This document shows, one piece after another, positions 25,701 to 33,688 of a stretch of DNA of 54,936 nt. The stretch's first letter is position 1; the number at the start of each line of letters is the position of its first letter. This DNA is from JAVBNF01 sp031551725 (GTDB lineage Bacteria; Bacteroidota; Bacteroidia; Bacteroidales; P3). A program made the position numbers and the translations under genes. The stretch lies in the NCBI GenBank assembly GCA_031551725.1, contig JAVBNF010000003.1, forward strand, positions 1-54,936, written 5' to 3'. The notes under the pieces are model-generated. The model did no database searches. It was not told the DNA's origin and worked only from the letters and a program-made list of their open reading frames with translations.

Positions 25701-27717
25701 TAAACGTGAACATGCTGTCCCCTTGATTGTAACTGATATTCGAAAAAAGATCCATTGCTGTTTTTGCACGGAAAATGTAGGTGTATTTCGCTTTATTATT
25801 CTCGTCTTTTTCAACTTTATCCAAATAATTTAATGTATTTGGCGCTGTGGTGAAGTCCGCCGTATGAACGGCTGATGTTTTATTCGTCATCTGAACGACA
25901 AATTTCGACATTCCTCCCGGGCAATCTTCATAAAGTTGATATTTTGGAGTCGCACTGATAACAGTGATTCTTTGAGCTATTGGATAGGTATTCCCCTCAT
26001 TATTTTCTTGATAATAAATAGTTCCTGTTAAAATGCAGGAGCGCTTAGGTATTACTCTATACGTCACAGTGGTTGTCGCACCCGAGGTCATACTGCTGAT
26101 ACTGTCGATTCTATAATCCGGCGACGAGTCAAATCTGGTATAAAGAATTTTAACAGATTTATTAAACTTTTCCACATAAAATTTCATTGTATCGCCAATA
26201 CATACGTTGCGACCGTTATTAGGCTCCTCTCCCGGATATTCCGGAGAATAGAGCGGTTGGCATTCTTCGTCATGGCGAAGCACTCCTTGAAGCGTTGGTT
26301 GCAACGTGTCTCCACAATCTACATACTTCACTTTTACAGGAAAATTCGAATATTTATCTGGTGATAAAACCGTATCCTTTGTGGAATATTTAAAAATGGT
26401 GGCATTGAAATATTGACATTTAAACAGCGAATTGCTTCCTAAGTCAACATCAAGTAGTTCTTGATTCGCGGTTCTGACACGGACAGCCCATGTACCCGTA
26501 TCTCCTTTACAATAAGTACCATCTAAACTTAATTCGGATGGCAAAACATTCGCAATAACCGTATGAACGGAAGGAGGAGCAGATACATCACAATTATCTG
26601 TGTAAGGAATTGTTGCTTCAACTTGAAATAAATTTTTCCCTTTAGCAACTCTGTAAGTAAGCATATTTCCAGAATTGCTCAAAAATTCAGGACTCAAGCC
26701 TTGTTGGGGAGAAGTGACACTAAAAGTGATTTTAGTTGGGTCAATCTTAATATTACTCGGCATCGGATTTAGCACGTAGATAGGTACACTGGCACAACGG
26801 GTGTAGTAAATGTTGGAAATAATACTATCCACAACTGTTCCGAAACTTAATCGCGGAACGCAGTCTTCTTTCATCTTGATATTGATGCGGACAGTTACAT
26901 CGCCCACAGGTACATGACATAAGGATCCACATTCATTTTTCACACAAATCTTCACGCTTAACACGCCTCTGAAGGCTGTATCGCTCAAAACACGTGGGGT
27001 TGCATTCACGGGCTCATTTGCATTATTGTACCATTCCGGAACACCACGAACCACAAGCGAATCGCCGTTATGCCCTTGCTCTTTAACAATATTGAGCAAA
27101 TTGATATTGTTTTGACATTGTATACATGTGTTAGTTGTAATATCATTCATTTTTAATCCGTTGGTACTAAGTGCTTTCGAAACACGGATTAAAACATTTA
27201 CAACGGTATCCGGACAAACACCGTTTGAGGCTGTTACAACAAAGGAATGTGAAGTTATTTCGGTGGTAGAACCTGTAAACGATACGGTAGTACCGTCATT
27301 TACAGGAGTTGTGGCACCTTCTCTCCAAAGAATGGTTTTAGTATTTGCCGAACCAATGACTTTGAGTTTAAAGTTTCCCGGACACACCAACGTGTCTGTA
27401 TATACAGATATGAAGGGAGGAGCATAAACCGTAACCGTTGCAGTATCGGAATAATTCACGCCTCCATATTGCCATTTTAGAACATATTGAGTAGTTACTT
27501 GAGGCTGTACAACACTTCCGCCGATAGGTGTTCCGTCCGGTGTAAACCAACCAAGAATAGTAACACCCGACAATCGTGTGCACCAATCATTCAGATCAAT
27601 AGGGCTATTATTGGAACATTGCGGAGGACCGTTTGTAATGGTAACTCCGTTCCCGCTTTGTGCGAAAAGTGACGCCGTGCAGAACAAAGACAGTATTAGG
27701 AGTAGTCGTAGCTTCAT
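22744..27717 (-). CDS. Giant Ig-like repeat surface protein with T9SS type B C-terminal domain
   Basis: A 1657-residue exported protein with a signal peptide ending SLFAQ. The body is a series of Ig/PKD-like modules, best seen after residue 900 (repeated patterns such as CEDDSLYLETSPVHDSIIYKW, in part, and YCEKDTVHITSDS), many with paired cysteines. The last 95 residues form the gliding-motility-type C-terminal domain: FYPAGSIPKNRTYK, YIYDGWGHCVFTT, EGWDGQYKDKASPSGIYKYK and the final GSFTLVR. This directs export by the type IX secretion system. Probably an adhesin or surface scaffold. It has a promoter at 27743-27750. Confidence 0.9.
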   Translation of the reverse strand: MKLRLLLILSLFCTASLFAQSGNGVTITNGPPQCSNNSPIDLNDWCTRLSGVTILGWFTPDGTPIGGSVVQPQVTTQYVLKWQYGGVNYSDTATVTVYAPPFISVYTDTLVCPGNFKLKVIGSANTKTILWREGATTPVNDGTTVSFTGSTTEITSHSFVVTASNGVCPDTVVNVLIRVSKALSTNGLKMNDITTNTCIQCQNNINLLNIVKEQGHNGDSLVVRGVPEWYNNANEPVNATPRVLSDTAFRGVLSVKICVKNECGSLCHVPVGDVTVRINIKMKEDCVPRLSFGTVVDSIISNIYYTRCASVPIYVLNPMPSNIKIDPTKITFSVTSPQQGLSPEFLSNSGNMLTYRVAKGKNLFQVEATIPYTDNCDVSAPPSVHTVIANVLPSELSLDGTYCKGDTGTWAVRVRTANQELLDVDLGSNSLFKCQYFNATIFKYSTKDTVLSPDKYSNFPVKVKYVDCGDTLQPTLQGVLRHDEECQPLYSPEYPGEEPNNGRNVCIGDTMKFYVEKFNKSVKILYTRFDSSPDYRIDSISSMTSGATTTVTYRVIPKRSCILTGTIYYQENNEGNTYPIAQRITVISATPKYQLYEDCPGGMSKFVVQMTNKTSAVHTADFTTAPNTLNYLDKVEKDENNKAKYTYIFRAKTAMDLFSNISYNQGDSMFTFSGNYRITPRSDCDMRLTASKTEMCTGDTIEFKLQTPNVYDTIVDISFTPSGMKGLRISDTVRTYSTRLFQDTTITCSITVRNLGKDTILKLSVFVAVKSKPRIFTLDTVHQCQITGSPSTDLNNFISNDVVQVYWNQGSSRTVTPADVEHYAKALAISKVKCDYMNNLNEFVDSVKIKMNINPYISLSSTIPTSICKYDTIALKAYANTSVLIWYTKNPADTISKTAQADESVYTVAIDSRKYYVDAANACGVAKDSVAITVLLPPTLEVTKKELKGCLHTDVTLDVKTNYTVLLQSIQWKKDTTVINSKSATVQVESLTPYIWVVEGVDIRGCRQRDTTTIISHPLPDAHVYKTGTQDTMDCRTGSGTVNVTATGLVSYQWLHDASTQNPRNLYSDITKKFSVAGVDVNGCHDTTFFYVVIVTPPISLTDTSSCERYPFSLYADTLEGANYTWVNMHGTQYTGRLLHFDTLQMRDSGVYHLTATQWGCPSEAYPRIHVKPTPKAFVESSNAPLCEGTSFYLSAGSNIPSTLTTAHWITPENIIINNHEISIATIKHTDSGTYRFVSYLLDCYDTMQTLVRVDHHTSPAFSTDKTFYCEDDSLYLETSPVHDSIIYKWQTHTRSFSTTESNYIIPDLQAAENGTLMLIVVKFTCEDTIYDSIDVRERPLAKTSCHPQYCEKDTVHITSDSISEASYAWTGPNSFSATTRVLQFPNASPDLTGNYILKILHNECWSYPDTAKLKVFALPIINLSKYNFVCEEENLHIDIERSGGTYLWNDGYTKGTRDISWKQAGDYWVIVTENNCSKSDSTSIEMRKKPNIKLSIQQDTTICFGDELEFTTNLPDAFLTWPDDSHETYFVVDYRDTVWVNALVNECNRTSDTVFVGIQLCDQFVQPTAFYPAGSIPKNRTYKAYINLKKEFLDFKMYIYDGWGHCVFTTTDLDEGWDGQYKDKASPSGIYKYKIVARDKVFNTDLSTSGSFTLVR

Positions 27718-27742
27718 TTATGTGCTTCAAAATAATATTCTA

Positions 27743-27750
27743 CAAAGATA
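27743..27750 (-). promoter_or_regulatory. Promoter -7 box of the giant surface protein gene
   Basis: The minus strand reads TATCTTTG, a TAnnTTTG match 26 nt upstream of the start codon. Confidence 0.65.
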
Positions 27751-27831
27751 AATAATTTACTTGAAGTTAACAACAATAAAATATGAACATTGAAGAATAT
27801 TTTTAACTATTTTTAATTGCAAAAAAAATCG

Positions 27832-27839
27832 TAAATTTG
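27832..27839 (+). promoter_or_regulatory. Promoter -7 box of the tricorn protease gene
   Basis: TAAATTTG matches TAnnTTTG, 21 nt before the ATG at 27861. It overlaps a possible TTG start at 27837, which argues against that start. Confidence 0.5.
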
Positions 27840-27860
27840 AAAAATAAATATTTGAAAAAA

Positions 27861-30800
27861 ATGAAAAAGTTTTTTGTTCTTTTTGCTGTTTTAAGTCTTT
27901 CGCTTTCGCTGAATGCGCAACCCTCTGAAACCCGTTTGATGCGTTTTCCGGCCATTTCGAATGAACAGGTCGTATTCTCTTATGCCGGAGATTTATATAC
28001 GGTAGGCACAAAAGGCGGAGAAGCCCGCCGCTTAACCAGCCATGACGGCTACGAAATGTTTGCCCGCTTTTCACCCGACGGAAAACAAATTGCTTTTACT
28101 GCACATTACGATGGCAATACTGAAGTCTATTTAATGCCGGCGAACGGCGGAATTCCCCAGCGTTTAACATACACAACTACTCTCGGCCGCGACGATATTA
28201 GCGACCGTCAAGGTCCCAACAATATTGTGATGACTTGGAAAAACGATACACAAATTGTTTATCGTTCACGCGAACACTCGTTTAATGCGTTTAAAGGGAA
28301 ACTCCGCTTGGCAAATGTAAATGGCGGCTTGTCCGAAGAACTTCCACTGCCTGTGGGTAGTTGGTGTTCGTACAATGCAGACCAATCAAAAATGGCTTAT
28401 AACCGCGTGTTCCGCGAATTCAGAACATGGAAATACTATCAGGGTGGAATGGCCGATGATATTTGGATTTATGATTTCAAAACAAAAAAAATCGAAAACA
28501 TCACTAACAATAACACACAGGATATCATGCCTATGTGGGTAGGAGACTACATCTATTTTCTTTCCGACCGCGACCGAATTATGAATTTATTTGTATATAA
28601 TACTCAAACCAAACAAACGAAAAAAGTTACTGATTTTAAGGAATATGATATTAAATTTCCTTCATTAGGCAATCAAAAGATTATATTCGAAAATGGTGGG
28701 TTTATTTATGTTTTTGATATTCAAACACAAAAAACTGAAAAACTGACGATTTACATTAACGAAGACTTCGCTTCAAGCAGAAGTTTATGGAAGAATGTTT
28801 CCGGACAAATTGCTCATGTTGCACCTTCTTATGATGGAAAACGTGTGGTGGTTTCCGCACGCGGAGATATTTATTCCGTACCTGTTAAAAGTGGTATCAC
28901 ACAGAATCTTACACAAACTTCCAGTGCACATGAGCGAGTTCCTCAATGGTCGCCGAACGGTCGGTATATTGCGTACATAGGCGATGCTTCCGGCGAAGAT
29001 GAAATTTATCTGCTTGATATGCAAAATCCAAATCAAAAACCTGTTCAACTCACTAAAAATGCAGATACATACAAATTCGATTTTAAATGGTCGCCCGATG
29101 GCAAAAAAATCGCATTTCATGATCAGATGAAACGGTTGCAATTTACTGATATTGAAACCCAAAAAACAACGATTGTTCAAACTTCGAAAGATGCTGAAAT
29201 TAACGATTACAATTGGTCGCCCGATAGTAAATGGCTCACATACACTTTTCCCGAAAAGGAAAATATGAACAGAATTTATCTGTATGAACTTGCAAACAAG
29301 AAAAATACGCCGGTAACCGACCATTGGTATTCATGCAACTCACCCAATTTTAGCAGCGATGGGAAATACCTGCTGTTCGCTTCTGCGCGCGATTTCAATC
29401 CAACATTTAGCCATGTTGAATCAAACTACGTCTATCGTGATATGAGCCGCGTGTATTTGCTTACATTGAGTAAACAAACACCTTCTCCATTATTGCCTGT
29501 AAACGACGTGGTTATGATTCAAGAAACGGATAACAATGCTCCGAAATCCGAAATCAAAAATTCGAAATCAAATACTAAAGATGCCGGAATGATCATTGAT
29601 TTAGACGGAATTACAGATCGTATTGTTGCTCTGCCTGTTGAATCCGGAAATTATTACAATATCCATTGTATCGACGGGCTTGTTTATTATCAAAAAATTA
29701 AAAATGGCGGCTATACGTGTATTTTTAACCTTAAAGACCAGAAAGAAACCGTTTTATGGGGATGTCGCGGATTTTCCATTGCCGATGGAAACAAATACAT
29801 GATGGTGGCCATGGGTGGAAAATACTATATGATTGATCTTCCGAAATCTAAAACTGACTTGAAAGATCCGGTTGATTTTCAAAACATGAAAACCATTGTT
29901 GATCTGAAAGCCGAATGGAGTCAAATCTATGAGGAGACTTGGCGTCAGATGAAATATTTCTTCTACGATGCTGATATGCACGGTGTTGATTGGAATAAAA
30001 TTCATGATAAATATTCCATTTTGGTACCTTATGCAAACGAACGTAACGACTTGAATTACATTTTGGGTGAAATGATTGGCGAACTTAACTGCGGTCATGC
30101 TTACGTGGGCGGCGGCGATCGCAAAAATGTCGAACGCGTGCAGCTGGGGTTGCTTGGCGCGAAAATCTCCCGCGATGCTTCCGGCTATTACAAAATCGAT
30201 GAAATTCTAAAAGGTGAAAACTGGCGCGGCGGCTATCGCTCGCCACTTACAGAGCCCGGAATTGATGCCCGAAACGGCGATTTCGTTATTGCTGTGGATG
30301 GAAAATCAACCAAGCAAATGAACGACATTTTCGAGGCTTTTGTAGGTAAAGCAGGGGTACAAGTTGAGTTGACTTTGAATACCGCACCGAATGAACAAGG
30401 CGCTCGTAAAATGGTAATTGTGCCTATTGACAATGATGCGAATTTGTACTACTATCAATGGGTACAAAACAATATTGATAAAGTGAACAAAGCCACAAAC
30501 GGTGAAGTCGGTTATATTCATATTCCGGACATGGGCAGCAACGGTTTGAACGAATTTGTGCAACATTTTTATCCACAGTTAAGTAAAAAAGCCTTGATTA
30601 TCGACGACCGCGGAAACGGCGGCGGCAATGTTTCGCCCATGATTATTGAACGTCTTCATAGAGAATTGGTTTACATGCGTGTAGCAAGAAATACTGCCCC
30701 TTATCCGGGCGGACTTGCGGCTCAATACGGCCCCAAATGTTTACTTATAGACCAATATTCCGCTTCCGATGGAGATTTATTCCCTTATCAGTTTAAAGAA

Positions 30801-31106
30801 TTGAAAATGGGGAAATTAATCGGCGTTCGTACGTGGGGTGGGGTGGTTGGTATTCGAGGTTCGTTACCGATCATGGATGGCGGATACCTGAACAAGCCTG
30901 AATATGCTCATTTTGATAAAGATGGCAAGCAGTTTATTATCGAAGGCTACGGCGTTGAACCCGATATTTTTATTGATAATGACCCGGCCAAAGAGTATGC
31001 AGGCGAAGATCAACAACTCGATAAAGCCATTGAATTAATGCTTCAAGAATTGAAAAACAATCCGGTAAATTTACCTGAAAAAGCTCCCGAATACCCGAAA
31101 AAATAA
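27861..31106 (+). CDS. Tricorn-type S41 peptidase, exported
   Basis: A 1081-residue protein with a signal peptide (KKFFVLFAVL to LNAQ). A WD40-like beta-propeller region follows (for example FSPDGKQIAF, WSPNGRYIAYIG, WSPDGKKIAFHD up to about 560), then a tricorn core/PDZ-like region around 790-880, and the S41 serine protease domain with IIDDRGNGGGN and the nucleophile region DQYSASDGDLFP, then GKLIGVRTWGG. Bacteroidetes tricorn homologs are periplasmic peptidases that degrade oligopeptides. It seems monocistronic; the tail PEKAPEYPKK is proline/lysine rich. Confidence 0.92.
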   Translation: MKKFFVLFAVLSLSLSLNAQPSETRLMRFPAISNEQVVFSYAGDLYTVGTKGGEARRLTSHDGYEMFARFSPDGKQIAFTAHYDGNTEVYLMPANGGIPQRLTYTTTLGRDDISDRQGPNNIVMTWKNDTQIVYRSREHSFNAFKGKLRLANVNGGLSEELPLPVGSWCSYNADQSKMAYNRVFREFRTWKYYQGGMADDIWIYDFKTKKIENITNNNTQDIMPMWVGDYIYFLSDRDRIMNLFVYNTQTKQTKKVTDFKEYDIKFPSLGNQKIIFENGGFIYVFDIQTQKTEKLTIYINEDFASSRSLWKNVSGQIAHVAPSYDGKRVVVSARGDIYSVPVKSGITQNLTQTSSAHERVPQWSPNGRYIAYIGDASGEDEIYLLDMQNPNQKPVQLTKNADTYKFDFKWSPDGKKIAFHDQMKRLQFTDIETQKTTIVQTSKDAEINDYNWSPDSKWLTYTFPEKENMNRIYLYELANKKNTPVTDHWYSCNSPNFSSDGKYLLFASARDFNPTFSHVESNYVYRDMSRVYLLTLSKQTPSPLLPVNDVVMIQETDNNAPKSEIKNSKSNTKDAGMIIDLDGITDRIVALPVESGNYYNIHCIDGLVYYQKIKNGGYTCIFNLKDQKETVLWGCRGFSIADGNKYMMVAMGGKYYMIDLPKSKTDLKDPVDFQNMKTIVDLKAEWSQIYEETWRQMKYFFYDADMHGVDWNKIHDKYSILVPYANERNDLNYILGEMIGELNCGHAYVGGGDRKNVERVQLGLLGAKISRDASGYYKIDEILKGENWRGGYRSPLTEPGIDARNGDFVIAVDGKSTKQMNDIFEAFVGKAGVQVELTLNTAPNEQGARKMVIVPIDNDANLYYYQWVQNNIDKVNKATNGEVGYIHIPDMGSNGLNEFVQHFYPQLSKKALIIDDRGNGGGNVSPMIIERLHRELVYMRVARNTAPYPGGLAAQYGPKCLLIDQYSASDGDLFPYQFKELKMGKLIGVRTWGGVVGIRGSLPIMDGGYLNKPEYAHFDKDGKQFIIEGYGVEPDIFIDNDPAKEYAGEDQQLDKAIELMLQELKNNPVNLPEKAPEYPKK

Positions 31107-31291
31107 AGAACATTATATTGTTCATTATAATGATAAAACATAGGTTAAGAAACAATATATTATTCTTTATAAAGAGTAAAAAGCCGTGTAAAATTGTAAT
31201 TTTTATCTGCGTAAATTTGCGAAATTTCCGAAATCTACGATGAACCTTTTGTCGCAGACAAAATTACGCATAGCATTACCGCGTAATCAAA
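31107..31291. other. A/T-rich gap with weak hairpins and a TCTGCGTAAAT-type word
   Basis: Between convergent genes. CATTATA and TATAATG can pair at the start of the gap but the stem is weak. Positions about 31205-31262 hold the words TCTGCGTAAATTTGCG, AAATCTACGATGAA and TCGCAGACAAAATTACGCA. Related words (TCTGCGT, AATCTACGA, CGCAGATTT) recur at 36423-36480 and 42103-42180. No gene is seen. Confidence 0.5.
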
Positions 31292-32017
31292 TTATAATAA
31301 ATAATTTATCTCCTTCAAATCACATTCTATCAAAGCGCCATTTTCCGTTTGAAGTTGTAAAAAGCCAAAATCGGAAATACCGCAAATGCGTGCTTTTATC
31401 GGATTGTCGAGATGCTTATATTCGCGTAATTCATTAAAAAAAAGCAGTTTGCTTAAATATTTTCGATGAACATCCTCAGACTTTAGTTGATCGTAATAAT
31501 ATTCAAAATCTTCTGCCAACTGAACAAGACATTGTTTGACATCAAATTCTTGATTATTTTCCAATATTAGTGAAGTTGGATTTGGAAGCAAGGAGGAGAA
31601 TTCCGATTGGTTGATATTTAGTCCGATACCGATAAAACTTGCCGAAATATTGCTTCCCATAATTTCATGCTCAATTAAAATGCCGGCAATCTTTTTTAAA
31701 TCTACATAAATATCGTTTGGCCATTTGATATGAATACGGTCGGAGGGAAGGAAACGTTCTAAAAAACGAACAACACCTAAAGAAAATACTTGATTTAGTT
31801 GAAATTGCTCAATCGCTTTCAAAGGAGAACACACCACAAAGGTAGCTAAAATATTTGCACCTTTTTCACTTTCCCACCCGTTGCCTTTTTGTCCGCGCCC
31901 TGCGGTTTGTAAATCAGCATACAAAATATCAAAAGGCTTAAGTTCTCCTTGCGAATAGCGAGAACGAGCTTCCTTATTTGTCGAATCTATAGATGCGACA
32001 TGATGAAGTTTAAACAT
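31292..32017 (-). CDS. birA: Biotin-[acetyl-CoA-carboxylase] ligase
   Basis: A 241-residue monofunctional biotin protein ligase with no N-terminal DNA-binding domain. Motifs: DSTNKEARS (10-18), GRGQKGNGWES (near 40, adenylate-binding loop) and KWPNDIYVDLKKIAGILIE (near 98). It attaches biotin to carboxylase carrier domains. Its start codon directly follows the stop of the upstream universal stress protein gene, so it is in an operon with it. Confidence 0.92.
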   Translation of the reverse strand: MFKLHHVASIDSTNKEARSRYSQGELKPFDILYADLQTAGRGQKGNGWESEKGANILATFVVCSPLKAIEQFQLNQVFSLGVVRFLERFLPSDRIHIKWPNDIYVDLKKIAGILIEHEIMGSNISASFIGIGLNINQSEFSSLLPNPTSLILENNQEFDVKQCLVQLAEDFEYYYDQLKSEDVHRKYLSKLLFFNELREYKHLDNPIKARICGISDFGFLQLQTENGALIECDLKEINYLL

Positions 32018-32818
32018 TTATGCGTATAAGCCTTCTTTGTACAAATCTTTTCGTGGATTCAAACAAAGAATCGGGATACCGTACTCGTTTCCAATATATT
32101 TCGTTTCGCGTGTTCCGAAAATTTTTCCAAGCCAGTTCATTGTGCCGGAGGTGCTTGCAATAATCAAACAATCACCATATTTATGAGATTCTTCAAGCAT
32201 CGAAGTTACAATATTTGCTCTTCCGGAAATCTCTGCAATTTGAATTTGAATATCATGATCGGCGACATGCTCTTTAGCTGTCCGAACAAAACCATCAACG
32301 GCATTTTTTAGATAGGCATCTTTATATGCCGGAGCTACAATCGTTATTTTGCCTTTTAGTAAATGAGATAAATAGCGAGCCCACACAATTTTATCTTTGC
32401 CTTGCATTTCAGCTTTCGCAGAGATAAACATATTTTTGTAAATCGCATCATCTTCGAAATGCTTTTGAACACACAAATAGGGGATGTTCAAATGTTGAAA
32501 ATGAGCAGCGACAAAAGAAGGAGTGAAATCGTCTTTTACATCCAAAATGATGATGCCGGCTCCGTCATTTTCTATTTTTCGCAAGGCGGCAGAAAAAGAA
32601 GCATCTTCAATATGCCAAATCTGTGTTTCTATTTGGGATTTTTCTTGGACTTGCTTTGCAACATCTTTATACAAAAGCACTTCGCCATCGCAAATATTCC
32701 CTCCAATAGTGGCAAGCACTATTCTACGATGAAACATTTTAGCAATAAAAATAGCATGACTAATGGCCGGACTTTCAGCGTCCGGTGATTTTAAAAGTAC
32801 AGAAACAAAGGCTTCCAT
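32018..32818 (-). CDS. Universal stress protein-like, two-domain
   Basis: A 266-residue protein with two UspA-like halves. The second half is clearer, with LIIASTSGTMNWLGKIFGT near 222 resembling the G-x9-GS nucleotide loop of Usp proteins; the first half has lost it. No TM segments. It ends exactly at the start of birA. Function is unknown, stress-related by family. Confidence 0.72.
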   Translation of the reverse strand: MEAFVSVLLKSPDAESPAISHAIFIAKMFHRRIVLATIGGNICDGEVLLYKDVAKQVQEKSQIETQIWHIEDASFSAALRKIENDGAGIIILDVKDDFTPSFVAAHFQHLNIPYLCVQKHFEDDAIYKNMFISAKAEMQGKDKIVWARYLSHLLKGKITIVAPAYKDAYLKNAVDGFVRTAKEHVADHDIQIQIAEISGRANIVTSMLEESHKYGDCLIIASTSGTMNWLGKIFGTRETKYIGNEYGIPILCLNPRKDLYKEGLYA

Positions 32819-32858
32819 GATATATAAATTATTAAATTATAAACTATGAATTCAAACT

Positions 32859-33554
32859 CTAAACATACAACCCTTTCACCACCGGTTTTCCGGCAATAAA
32901 ATCTTTTAAATAAAAAGGTTCGAAATAAGCTAAGTCTACGAATTGCTTTTTTGCAAATGCTTGTTCGCCTAATGAAATCATTTGGCTTACAGAGGGAAGT
33001 AGCTTCTCGAAATGCGCATTCGGATGTTGAGATAATACGGATTTACATTTTTCCGCACCATCGCCGAAAAAATAAATGGGATGATCGGTTAAATACGATA
33101 AATAAGTTTCAGCATCAACAATATCTGCTTGTGTTTTTCGGATTTCGTTGTTCGAAACATCAAAAATAGAGGCATATACCTCCATCCGCATGGCATCAAT
33201 CATCGGACAAAATAAATTACCGCTTTCCGGATGCCGTTTACTCATTTCAAAAGCCATTGATTTTAAAGAGCTAATCGCAATGAGCGGTTTCTGCAGGGCA
33301 TAACACAAACCTTTTGCTGTGGAAACACCAATCCGCAATCCCGTATAAGACCCAGGCCCTTCACTCACCACAACGGCATCCAAATCTTTCAAAGCAATGC
33401 CGCTTTCTTCGGAAACAGCTTTGATAAAAGGTGCAACAGACGCTGCATGTGCGTTTTGTGAATCGCTTTCGTGCATAGCCAACATTTTTTCATTATCCGA
33501 TATCCCAACCGAACAAACAGGAGTTGAAGTTTCTATAAAAAGCAATTTTGCCAT
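32859..33554 (-). CDS. tsaB: tRNA threonylcarbamoyladenosine biosynthesis protein TsaB
   Basis: A 231-residue ASKHA-fold protein with LFIETSTPVCSVGI at the N-terminus and SEGPGSYTGLRIGVSTAKGL (64-83), the TsaB signature. It works with TsaD and TsaE to make t6A in tRNAs reading ANN codons. TsaD and TsaE are not in the window. The -7 box at 33559-33566 ends only 5 nt from the ATG, so the mRNA would be leaderless or nearly so. Confidence 0.93.
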   Translation of the reverse strand: MAKLLFIETSTPVCSVGISDNEKMLAMHESDSQNAHAASVAPFIKAVSEESGIALKDLDAVVVSEGPGSYTGLRIGVSTAKGLCYALQKPLIAISSLKSMAFEMSKRHPESGNLFCPMIDAMRMEVYASIFDVSNNEIRKTQADIVDAETYLSYLTDHPIYFFGDGAEKCKSVLSQHPNAHFEKLLPSVSQMISLGEQAFAKKQFVDLAYFEPFYLKDFIAGKPVVKGLYV

Positions 33555-33558
33555 ACCA

Positions 33559-33566
33559 CAAAGTTA
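33559..33566 (-). promoter_or_regulatory. Promoter -7 box of tsaB, almost touching the start codon
   Basis: The minus strand reads TAACTTTG. With transcription starting 5-7 nt after the box, the 5' UTR would be about zero. Confidence 0.55.
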
Positions 33567-33612
33567 CATATTCTTATACAATATAACAAATAAGGTAATA
33601 GAAAGTTCACAA

Positions 33613-33645
33613 AAAAGAGGCTTGAAATTAATTTGAGCCTCTTTT
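33613..33645 (-). terminator. Terminator after clpB
   Basis: AAAAGAGGCT pairs with AGCCTCTTTT across a 13-nt A/T loop. The minus strand continues with a T-run, so it ends clpB transcription; the stem is near-symmetric. Confidence 0.8.
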
Positions 33646-33688
33646 AGAAATCTGAGTTTAATAATAATAACTGTTGCTTACTACCACT

